NCBI GenBank assembly: GCA_011109175.1
Contig: RDEW01000001.1
Coordinates: 651,862-715,861, forward strand
Reading direction: 5' to 3'
From: Dicyema japonicum
Taxonomy: Eukaryota > Dicyemida > Rhombozoa > Dicyemidae
Length of the DNA: 64,000 nucleotides
Shown: piece by piece, positions 47,331 to 57,499 of the stretch
How the letters are laid out: every line of letters begins with the position of its first letter
How positions within the stretch are numbered: position 1 is the stretch's first letter
Made by a program: the position numbers and the translations under genes
The notes under the pieces: model-generated
What the model was told of the DNA's origin: nothing
Databases searched by the model: none
What the model saw: only the letters and a program-made list of their open reading frames with translations

Positions 47331-47738
47331 ACGATAAGAGGGGTCTGAGAAAGAGAAAAAAGTCCAAGCGATTGCAGGACTTTCGGTGAGATGCCAACTA
47401 ACTTTTATTCCCTTGTTAATAAAAGTTGTTATATTTTTGAAAAAGCAACAAGTTTTTTTTCTCCAGTTAATCTCTATGAAAGGCAAAGTCGATGATAAAT
47501 AATTATAATTTAATAAATCTTATTTTTTAAATAAATTTAAACTTCGTCACACATGAATTTGTTGTTGTACTATTTTACAAACATCTCACTATCAATAATT
47601 TTGATCTTCTTTGTTGTCAGCAGTATTGTAGAATAATATAAATCACGGTTAGGTGTGTTCTGCAAATTCAAACCGGATTAGTCAGTATAGTGGTTGTGGA
47701 CTCATCACTGTTGTAGTCTCTTTTTATTCATATATTTT

Positions 47739-48318
47739 CTATAAAATATATTTATCTCCATTCTTTGATAACCCCAAACTTCTAAAGGATTAGTTATAAT
47801 GTACCAGCTGACTTGAATATTGATTACTTTGTTAATCTTATTTTTTATTATGAGGGTATTATTGCTAAGCCACATGGGGGAGTAATAGGTTATAAAATAT
47901 ATTTATCTCCATTCTTTGATAACCCCAAACTTCTAAAGGATTAGTTATAATGTACCAGCTGACTTGAATATTGATTACTTTGTTAATCTTATTTTTTATT
48001 ATGAGGGTATTATTGCTAAGCCACATGGGGGAGTAATAGGTCATTTCAATATTGATTGCTTATCGTGCACAAATCAAAAGAATCCCCCTTCATGCATAAA
48101 CTCATAGAGCAACACAATAAACAAATCAATTACACACCCGCAAACAAGAAGACTGATTGATCCACATTATTATGGAGTCAGCATGACCAGGAACAAAAAA
48201 TTATTTGGAAAACCTATTTCTATAAAGAATGAAACAAGAAGACTGATTGATCCACATTATTATGGAGTCAGCATGACCAGGAACAAAAAATTATTTGGAA
48301 AACCTATTTCTATAAAGA
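47739..48318. repeat. two direct tandem duplications
   Basis: About 47739-47892 recurs at 47893-48041, and 48137-48226 recurs at 48227-48318. Non-coding AT-rich sequence. Probably assembly-derived like the others. Confidence 0.65.
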
Positions 48319-48499
48319 ATGAATTCAACCATGAATGAGGTAATCAGCCGTAAACCTTAACACTTATAACCTTGTAATTACAAAAACATAGAAATCGACA
48401 AATATTTAACAACAAATATCAAGGGAATCGAGAAACACAATTTCCAATACATTAAAACTCTTCTCTGGAATATCAGAGGCTTTTGGGATCAGGTAAGTC

Positions 48500-48705
48500 A
48501 ATATTTGAAAATAAGAACTAATTATTCACGAGAAAGGTCATCTGAGATATTAACTAACAAAACTAATTTAATAACTGAAGTGGTATATGATGACGACGTA
48601 AACTTGACAAGTCGACTCTCGAATAGCATGCGCCATCAAAAAAAGATAATCAAAAACAATGTTATGCAACCACAAATCATAACCTTTTTTTATCCCCAAC
48701 TATAA
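48500..48705 (+). mobile_element. small LINE-A-like RT fragment
   Basis: ITEVVYDDDVNLTSRLS resembles the LINE-A EEVIYADDVDLIS box. No other block present. Confidence 0.4.
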
Positions 48706-48769
48706 CATGCTTTAAGGGACACTTCTGAATAAAGACATATTATTTTGTCAGTTGTTCTCGGATTTGATT

Positions 48770-49088
48770 TATAATAATAAAGCCTTTTCACAAGAGCCAT
48801 AGTATTTATAGCTCCGCATAGGCAGAACACACACTTTATTTAAGTAAAGAACAGTTAATTTTAACTAATCGTAGAACCAAGGAATGATCTCCACTTCTAT
48901 TTTCTTTTTCTTGTGTGTGGGTCCTTTCTAGACAATCCAGTTCTGCAGTGAGAGTCCACTGATGACGGCGTCACTCGTCAAGCCTTTTTAACAGATGCGT
49001 GGAACCTTTCACCAGGTGAACAGCAGCGAGATTCGAACCCGTAGCCTAAGCTACTTAAGCCCGACACCTAACCACTATGCCACCCGAT
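48770..49088 (-). mobile_element. SINE-1, well-preserved copy
   Basis: Minus strand: head GGGTGGCATAGTGGTTAGG, B box GGGTTCGAATCTC, body as at 8.7 kb, tail ATGGCTCTTGTGAAAAGGCT and TTATTAT. The A- and B-box spacing is tRNA-like. Best copy for defining the family. Confidence 0.88.
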
Positions 49089-49149
49089 TTGATTTATATC
49101 CTCGACATACTAAAATAGTCCATGTTATTGATTTATAATTTGTCATTTA

Positions 49150-49275
49150 AATTTTAGACACAATACAATCCCTCACCAAATCCACTTGTGAAGATTACCA
49201 TTCTGAAAACTCTTTTGTCGGAGAATAAAGTGATGTCCGCGACTTTAGGATGTGTGATGAAAACAAAGTTACGCA
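49150..49275 (+). mobile_element. SINE-2 internal fragment
   Basis: CTCACCAAATCC, ATTCTGAAAACTC, GGAGAATAAAGTGATGTCCG, CGACTTTAGGATGTG: the middle of SINE-2, lacking head and tail. Confidence 0.55.
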
Positions 49276-49899
49276 ACGTTGAAAAAAGTGTCTATAGATT
49301 CTGTAAAAGCACGATTCTGAATTTCGGTCTGGCATTGTGTGTTTTCTGAGTAAAGTAAATCCAATGACTTCACCAGAGGAAGGGAAGAGATCCTACAAGG
49401 GCAATTATTATTATAAGCAAAAAATATAATCATATTAGCTATAATTCCATTCGTACCGCGTTTGTACGATCCTCGATATTAATTTCTTCCATCTTCTATT
49501 CGATGCCAAAGACGATTTTATGACAATAAATTCGAAAATTTGACCTTTTTAGCTTTTTAATTTTAAAATAATTTTCAAAATAATAAAAAAGCTTTCAACA
49601 ACTGCAATTAACTCCCCACATGACTGAATTATTTTGACTATGTAACAATTTTGTTAAATAAAACTTTTTAGTGGATAGTCAATTTCAATGAATCTTTGTC
49701 TTGCATGAGATTGTAGCACTCTTATCCAAAAAATAAAAAGATCAAACAGTTGTAAAAATGTATACTCAAGTAAATTTGCATATAAAACTTTCGATACTTG
49801 AGCAGTACTATGCGCACATGTCGCAAAATATCGGTTCTGTCAATCAAAACAATCCCAAAAATCTTCAGAGGAATCTAAAACGAAAGGATTAAAATTATA

Positions 49900-51105
49900 C
49901 TTTAAAAGATATTCAACATGGTTTCAAATGTGAGCGTTCAACTACGACACATTTGACTTCACTGTCTCAATTTATATCAGAAGGGTTCAACGTACCGAAA
50001 CGCCATCTACGGACAATAATGGTTTCCCTGGATATCCAGAAGGCGTTCGATTCTGTCTCGAGAATATCACTCACGAAGAAGGTTTTTGACACCACCATTC
50101 AGACGGATTTGAAAAGATGGATAGCCAATTTTCTCTCCGGAAGAAGAGGACGTGTCTGTATAGGCCACGCAAGATCGAGGTCCCGTCTCCTACCAAATGG
50201 CGTCCCTCAAGGATCGCCCCTCTCTCCGGCATTATTCAACTTGTTCCTCAACGATTTACCCTGCCCTGGAGGACCAGATTCAATGCTTCTCACTTATGCT
50301 GACGACCTAATCATCGCTAGCAGGAACAAATACGTGGGTACAGCAAAATCAGAGCTTCAGTCACATATTGACGACCTGGGAGCCTGGTTGAAGTTGAATC
50401 GTCTCTCCGTATCCAGGGACAAATCAACATATACAATTTTCACCACGGACAGAAAAGAAAAACATACACTTGATTTGAACATTTTTGGAGACTCCTTACC
50501 ACTACAGACTCGTCCAACTATCCTGGGAGTGACATTTGACCCTTTGATGTCATTTTCTCAACATGTGAAGAACGTTATGACAAAGGGTCTCAGGAAACTT
50601 AATATTATCAAACCGCTCTTGAAGTCCAAACCTTCACAGGAATGCGCCCTCGTCGTGTTCAATCAACTCCTAAAACCGACGATTGAGTACGCCTGTGCCT
50701 CATGGGCCTATGGAGCTTCGATATCAAATTCACTCAAGATCAATACCCTAATTGGAAAACTAGCACGTCAAACGAATCTACCCCCCGATCTTTTCCCTCC
50801 AATGCTTGACCACGCCGCAATCAAAAATAATGGCTCCGGCTTCATCTGTCTGTGTGGCCAAGAAACAAGTCGTTTCTTCCATTCAAGGCTAAAGGCTTCA
50901 AATACACGAAATTTGGGGAAAAACCCCACTCCTCTTCAAACCCTAATGAAAGATGATCGTCGTTTATTCAGGAAAGCCGTGGGTACTCTGGAGGAACACA
51001 GGAAAAACCTCTCGATCCTGTTGAGGCGTACCGGGATCACTTAATTAGTTGGATTACTCCTTCTTTCTTGGTGTTCCCTTTTCGGGGTTATTAAATAAAT
51101 AATAT
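49900..51105 (+). mobile_element. LINE-B, 5'-truncated with intact RT frame
   Basis: From about 49905 one uninterrupted frame runs to the natural stop at 51044: FKCERSTTTHLTSL, SLDIQKAFDSVSR, PNGVPQGSPLSPALFN, LLTYADDLIIASRNK (catalytic box), RLSVSRDKSTYTIF, TRPTILGVTFDPLMS, IEYACASWAYGAS, CLCGQETSRFFHSR, KDDRRLFRKAVGTLEEHRKN. The cysteine-containing C-terminus and 3' UTR (ATTAGTTGG...TTCGGGGTTATTAAATAA) are intact, so it is a recent insertion. It lacks the endonuclease and could not move itself. Confidence 0.93.
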
Positions 51106-51589
51106 GAAGAAACAAAGAAGGCAAACTAATGAAATTATTTGATCAACACTGTATACCTTCACACTAATGCTTTTATTTCCTTCTTTTATAGAGAATTTTA
51201 ATTATGAGAAAAGATTAATGATACACATTCGAAATGGTTATACATTACTCACAGATAAATTATATATTGGGAATGCCAGGAGCAAGTGAAAGATGGTGAT
51301 TTTGTTACTAGTTTCTCGAGTTGCACATACTCCATATTCCTTGCAGGAGTTAAAAAGAATTTACAGTATTCGTCCAAAGGCTTACTTTGCCCTCATTATT
51401 CCTATTTTAAGACAAGTCATGAATGTGATAACCTTGTGTTTTACTTCTGAGGTTGTTGTTTCTACCTCTATCAGATAAAAAAGTATCAGGTTTTTTTACG
51501 TTTCCCGCCACTAAGTTTATGCAGCATAGCTAGTGCGTAAGGTAACTAGTTGTCCTTTTTTATTAATAAATTAATATCAATTTTCGTTG

Positions 51590-51840
51590 AGGCATAGTAA
51601 TGTTTCGATACTGAACCTCCACTAAGGCAGGACACACTGTTTATTTAAAAAGGAAAAGATAATTTGGAAAGAAACTCAAGAATGATCATAACCTTTCATT
51701 TTTGTTGCGTGCTACTTTCAGTAGATAATTTAGTTCCGCAGTTACTAATCAATGATTTCGGGGTCACTGGTCAACCCATGAGGCATCATTGATGCATTGA
51801 ACTTTCAATGGACAGCAGTGATATTCAGACCGATACTTTT
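51590..51840 (-). mobile_element. SINE-1, old copy
   Basis: Shares GGCAGGACACACTGTTTATTTAA, CAAGAATGATC, TTCCGCAGT, CATTGATGCATTGAACTTTC and ACAGCAGTGATATTC with SINE-1 order, heavily mutated. Confidence 0.5.
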
Positions 51841-52549
51841 TAATATTTTCCCGTTTATTTTCATAATATTTGAGAATATTATTGGTACTTTATATTATAT
51901 AATTGGATTACGTTTAAATACGATGACCTTTCCCAGCTGCATCATCATTCTTGAAAGTCAACAATGCGAATTATAAGAGCTCTTGATATTCTAATAGCTT
52001 ATTTGAGATGTTTCGAAGACTTTGAAATAAAACGGAAACATTCTCTCAAGCTCGAGTATTTGTGCTAAACTTTTAGTTGAGTTCAAATATTAAAGATTAC
52101 ATATTTCAATACTTAATATAATAACTAAAAAGTTCAAAATAATGACAAATGGCGTAACCAAATAACAGAGTGGACTCTGTTCCTTATTGAAAACTCAGAC
52201 CGAGTAATCCTCTGACTATCATAGCTGACCAAAATAACAGCTGATTACCACAGTCAATTAACAAATTTTCCCCTCATAAATTGATTTCACACTGAGATTG
52301 CTTTAATCTGTTCGTTTTACTCATTACCAGAACCATACAAATTATTTATGAATTCATTTTTTTCCTTTATCATTTTAAAATAATTGTCGATGTGAAAACT
52401 ATTCTGTTTCTATATTAATATTTACAACTTTCGATGACTGTTAAGATTTATTGAGGAGATTCACATTTTTGTATTGCCAGACTTGTTATTCCACCTTCAA
52501 TTGTCATTTCCACATTGAGATTTTTAAAATAGTCGATTTAAATTAGTTT

Positions 52550-53450
52550 TTGCTTGGTCCATCCAGTACGTCAAAATTTATAGGACTTCTCGACCGGATG
52601 CAGGCTGTGGAAGGGAGAGCCTAGAAAGATTCCCATGACATTGGGCTCACAATCAAGAGGGGGTAATTCATATTTTGTGCTCAATGGGCGCAGACCATAA
52701 TGACCTCTTTTTTCCATCCTTCTGATTTCCATTACTTCCGTTTAGGAAGCATTCATTGCTAGGTACTATTTCTTAAGTTTATTAGGAACTACTTCCGATA
52801 AGCGAAGAAGAGGTCTATCATTTATATGAAGTCGATGTCATCAGCATAGATGAATTCTCCATGTTACCTTCATAGTACTTTTTAATGTCGCGTAGCACAG
52901 TTTCCAAGTATGACAAACAATAAGGGAGAGACTAAGTCCTATTGAGGAGTACCACTCTTGATATTGTTTACCAACTCGAACTCTTGGCTTCGTGTTGGAC
53001 AAAATGAATCATATTTTCAGAGATTCAGAAATCCTTCCACTGCTTCACTATTAGATCTCAACAGAATACGTCGATAATAATTCTATGTCAAGGATTGTAG
53101 TTTTGTTCTAGTTTTCACCATTTGAGGGTTCACACTATATAAATCGTTGATCTCCAAGTCTTGAATCCACTATTATTTGGTGCAAGACAGTCGTCCCTGA
53201 TGTGATTATAACCAAAGCCAAGACTTTCAGCAGAATATTAACCAACTGGGCTTTTTAGGTTTCTGGATAGTTATTAGTATTCCAGGTCCAAGGGATAGGT
53301 ATTCCTTATCCAGCAAACCTAGTATTTAGAAAACTGCATATCATTTTTGGACTCACACCTTCAGATTCCTCTATTAACATCGGTTTCCTATAAAAGTGAA
53401 ATGACGTTTCTCCAATTATATATAAGGCTATCTGTTTGAAGAGGTCGATA
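52550..53450 (-). mobile_element. LINE-A relic
   Basis: Minus strand near 52850-52960 reads SYLETVLRDIKKYYEGNMEN, equal to the LINE-A YLE-x-x-LR-x-L...G-IEE block just before YADD. Surroundings are too decayed to define ends. Confidence 0.55.
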
Positions 53451-53629
53451 ATCCTACAAATACCTAAAACAGACAAAATGAACATGGGAACGATTGAATG
53501 ATTTATTTCATCTTTAATTTCTAAAAAAATTCACGACTGAATACGATTAATGCATGTATAAATGTGGAGAATATTCAAGGGGTAATAAACAAAACATTGT
53601 ACTGTCTTTTGCCAGTCATGAATTAGTTT

Positions 53630-53990
53630 TTTTATAAAGTAGGGAATCTATTTGCGATCACTGAAGTAGTAAAATATCAAGCAGTTACTTAGGAAGACAT
53701 AATGGGGTCGTTTCTCTATAGGAAATATGATAAAGTGGAGTAGACTAAAGTCATAATATCTACCTGAAAATTGAAATTCGCGTTGATACATCATTCTTAA
53801 CAAATAACCAGATAATTCCAAACACAATAATTGAAGATTGAAATTACAGTAATTGAAGTTGGAATAACCTCCCAGGGTCTCCTCAAACAAGTTAAGGTGG
53901 AAAACTTACAAATTCGACCTCCGTACTCTCGATCCTGTATGATGTTTAAGTAAAAATGCGGATGAGAAGGAATTGTCTCAAAATGTTATA
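53630..53990 (-). CDS. unassigned multi-exon coding-like region
   Basis: Minus strand: HPHFYLNIIQDREYGGRI, RPWEVIPTSITVISIFNYC, a 28-nt intron (gtttgg...gttaag), NDVSTRISIF, a 19-nt intron, LLHFIIFPIEKRPHYVFL, a 28-nt intron, then MIANRFPTL and TAA. The introns match the local style. No start codon found and no family recognised. It lies about 100 bp downstream of CTU2 on the same strand. Confidence 0.3.
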
Positions 53991-54099
53991 GAAATTGATT
54001 CCAATTTTGACAATAATAAAGTAATATAAAAGTCAATAATTTAAAAGATGAGCAGTAAATTCATCAAAATATTGAATTCCGTCCTCAAACTACAATAAA

Positions 54100-55206
54100 T
54101 CACAAATCTACCGTTGATTCCATCACATTCTGACAACGATGACAATAATATTTTAAATTATCCTTACTACTCGCCGTTCCCCCAATAAGATCATTCGAAA
54201 ACTTCATAAATTCAACAACAGAGGACTCCCCCATAAAGGATCTCTTACACAACACACAACAGTCATTACTCATTTCAGGTAATTTCAGTTTTTTACAAGT
54301 TCTGAAGGCAGTATTCGTTGTACTCACATGACCCTTCTGTATCCTGCTAATAAAGTTTGAAATGTCATTCCTAAGTCGACAATCCACGTGGGATGGTTTC
54401 TAAAATCAACCATAAGCCTACTGGCTCATCAATATTAAACATTATTCCATGAATATTTGAGTAGTCGTCAATTTCACTGACAGTAAGTCCAGCCAAAGCG
54501 TTTATCACTGTGATTTCACCAAAAGAATCAGTCTCCAACTAAACAAGGATCACTACAACTAGAAACTGCTGCAAAGAGACTGTTTCTCCCATTACCGATA
54601 CTCATATCATACAAAAACGACTCTAAAGTGTTTGTTCTGCTCTTTGCAACCAAAATCTTTGATATGTTAAGTTTAGCTGCCACAAAGAGTAGAATTTGTC
54701 GACTTAATAAAATAAAATATTACATAATTATTTCCATCAAGGTCTCTCGCATTCTCGCTGTGTCTAATAAACCCTTGACAATTTGAGCCCTCTCTGTCAT
54801 GGTTTTCTCATCAGCCAATAGATCAAGAAACTTTAGTTAGATTACAATATACAGAGTAAATGCTCAGACTTATTTTATCCCCAGTAACAATAAAATCATC
54901 AATATCTTCTGTGATTTTGATGTATGTTGGTGTGAATCTTCTTTCTGTCTATTAAATTAAACATTGTAATACAAATTCAATCAAATGTGTTAAAACAGCG
55001 AACAATTTAGTATCTTCTCGGTGGATCAAAACACGTGTTGAAGTGAAAATTTCATTTTTCTTGCCGACCACGGCTCTGAATTTCTTATCACAGTAATTTA
55101 AGAAGCATTTTCTGTTATATTAATTAAATTATAACTTGCAGAAGCCCACGTCCTGGCACGTGTAGACATATGAAAATTCTGTACAACGACGGCATGAAGA
55201 CTTCAT
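54100..55206 (-). CDS. CTU2: cytoplasmic tRNA 2-thiolation protein 2 (7 exons)
   Basis: Partner of CTU1 in the URM1 pathway that thiolates wobble U34 of Lys/Glu/Gln tRNAs in the cytosol. Exons: 55206-55136, 55111-54973, 54948-54853, 54830-54724, 54702-54567, 54538-54422, 54399-54100. Introns 24, 24, 22, 21, 28 and 22 nt. The joined frame is 966 nt, 321 residues. The N-terminal Cys pairs CRRC and CKKC plus FRAVVGKKNEIF match the family's CVKC...CRDC...KFRAMLGKNRLIF. Later blocks: LNISKILVAKSRTNTLESF (KVMTGDSCTRLAIKL), FGEITVINALAGLTVSEIDD (VVVVRPMRDHTLKEVAFY). C-terminal zinc-like Cys occur in CCVLC and YYCHRC. Clearly shorter than human (about 515), with much of the central PP-loop-like region missing. 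Confidence 0.9.
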
Positions 55207-55311
55207 CGTGATTAGTCTATTTCATTTTTCAAAAATTAATATAAAAATTAATGATATATAAAATTATTTTTTATTAATTTGGTTATTTTTAGTTATCTTA
55301 TGTGGTTCTGT

Positions 55312-55785
55312 ATTCTCTATTGGAAGAACATGACTTTCTAACTGAACGTAACGTTGATGATATCGGATCTGAAGGTCGTGGTTTCGAATCCGAAAGCTGG
55401 AGTTTTTCAGCGAAAGTCAATTTTTGTCAAACAGATCCCACCTGTGACGCTACGAGTTTTTCTGGCACGACACAGTAGTTAAAAATAATCATCCTACGTT
55501 TCTTCCTCACCAAAATCCTCTAATGAAGATAGCATTATGAAAACTACTCTGCTAAAGAATGAAGTAATGTCAGCGACGGTAGGACGTGGGACAAAAATGG
55601 AAGAGGGCGGACCTACTTCTCTAACTCTCTTTGAAAACGGAAGCCTGTGTTGAAGTATTGGAAGATTGATTTGGTCGGCACAAGCAAATGTTCTCCCTTT
55701 AGTTACTACCTTGGATTAGTTAGTTATGACTTTGTGCTGGGCTTACAATGGTAAGCCTGGGGTTAATAATAATAATTATTGGAGG
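55312..55785 (+). mobile_element. SINE-2, full-length-like copy
   Basis: Head with B-box-like GTGGTTTCGAATCCGAAAG, then CTGGCACGACACAG, ATTATGAAAACTAC, GCGACGGTAGGACGTGGG, AAAATGGAAGAGGG, GATTGATTTGGTCGGCACAAG, and a tail GCTGGGCTTACAATGGTAAG then CCTGGGGTTAATAATAATAAT. The tail forms a short hairpin before the repeat. Collinear with 18893-19345 on the other strand. Confidence 0.82.
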
Positions 55786-55929
55786 AACATCTGCATTTTC
55801 TACTGTCCTCCTACAAGTTAGTGAGGCTGGGGTCACTTAACTAACTGACTATTGGAGGGACATCAATCTTTTCAAACTTTATCTTGCAAAGTTGCCTTTA
55901 AGGGTTTTCACAACCGTCTGATCTCAATG

Positions 55930-56560
55930 ACGTGCAGTCTCAATAATGTACACACTGCTAGATGTTAGTTCTTATGACGATTATTCCGAATTGATAGATA
56001 ACGACAACGCATTTGTCAACTCTATCCTAATTAATTATTGACGACAAAAAGATGACCACCACATACAAAAAATGACTTGGATCGATGTTCAAAAAGCGAC
56101 TCTTTCGAAAACACAGATAGAACTGATACCAATATTCACCCTATCTCATTATCTTTTTGAAAACGACTTGTCCGGAAAGTGTTAAGGTTACATAATACTT
56201 CAACACTTTCAATAATATTTTGGTGACAGCAGGTCGAGATCTTGATTATTACCAAATGGAGAACCACAGGCATACCCAATTCCTCCAATTTTGTTTAATT
56301 TAGTTCTGACATCTTTCAATTTTACAATCTTGACACACTACTCCTTGCTCTATGCATACAATGTCGACCAAAAGCACATTAATGTTTTTTTAGGAATCGT
56401 AACAGAAACTTAATAATGCTGTATGCAAGACGGCTTTAGATAAGCTCTAAAATCCTCGAACTACACCATCGTGCATATATGTTTTCTCCCAAAAGTTTGA
56501 CATGGCTAGATACTATTCAAAATTGAGTTTTGAGAACTTTTTTCGACAATGATTAGTGTC
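55930..56560 (+). mobile_element. LINE-B relic
   Basis: TWIDVQKATLSKTQ (IDVQKAFDSV), LLPNGEPQAYPIPPILFNLV (LPNGVPQGSPLSPALFNLF), then SLLYAYNVDQKH (the YADD position, destroyed). Old copy. Confidence 0.6.
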
Positions 56561-57499
56561 TCCTTTCAATTTGAACTGAACGTCTGTGTGCAATAATAGC
56601 GAATGCGCAGTAAGCATGTTGATGATTGTGGAATACATCCACTCGATTGCAGGACAAGGTCAGCAGAACCTCCATAAAAAGTTGCAGTTTAAAAATAAAG
56701 ATTTGTGTGAAGTTGAGATTATATGCTGACTCGGGTGTCCAAATGGATTAGAGAAATTTTGTCAGAACCTCAGGCACGTGAACTTACAATAATTTTAAAA
56801 TTGTTTGCGTGGGAAGGACTGTTCCTCGGTTTATGGGAATGCATTTCGATACTTAAAACTGATTTCCAAGTAGTGTTTCATAAATAGGTTAGGATGTATA
56901 CTCTGAGAAGAACCGTCATGTTCCATCTCTGATAATTTTATGTTTTAACAATATTAGAAATGGTGACAAGAACTTTTAGTGACTGACCACATGTCGTCAT
57001 CTCCGGGCGGCTGCTGTGACTGCGTGGCTATTTCCTCTCAGGAGTGTGAACGAGATTCACTCAAATATTCAGCAGCGTTTCTGTACTTAATTAATTTACA
57101 TTCAACTTGATGTGTCTCTCCGTCACTAGAAAACAATAATTCATTTTCCATGTAATAAGTTAACGAGGGGGAGCATATAAATTTGGAAATTTGTTGATGT
57201 CGTTGCTTCTTAATAAAGTTATTGTGTAATCTTTGGGGTCATTTAATAAAACAGGATCATATTTGCTATGAGTTTGGTGATCAGAGACTTATGTCAGTGA
57301 TAGATCATTAACACTATATAGGGAAGGAAATGTAAGCTTGATTAAGGCAGAGAGAACTCTGTTTTGTAATGAAAAACACTAGCGGACATAATAAATCATA
57401 AAAATTAATAAAAACAAGGCAGGTGACGATAAATCATTAATGACATGTGTTACAACGGGTCAACAACTATAAAGATCATTAGGCAATAATCCATTTACG
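56561..57499. other. upstream region of the RASEF-like gene, nothing firm
   Basis: Contains a 56-codon frame near 56719 (MLTRVSKWIREILSEPQARE...) that looks protein-like but is not recognised. The rest is AT-rich. An EF-hand exon of the downstream gene was looked for and not found. Confidence 0.25.

Noticed and set aside
55370-55400. tRNA B box GGTTTCGAATCC as a tRNA gene
   Set aside because: Embedded in SINE-2, shared with 19.2 kb, and without a cloverleaf.
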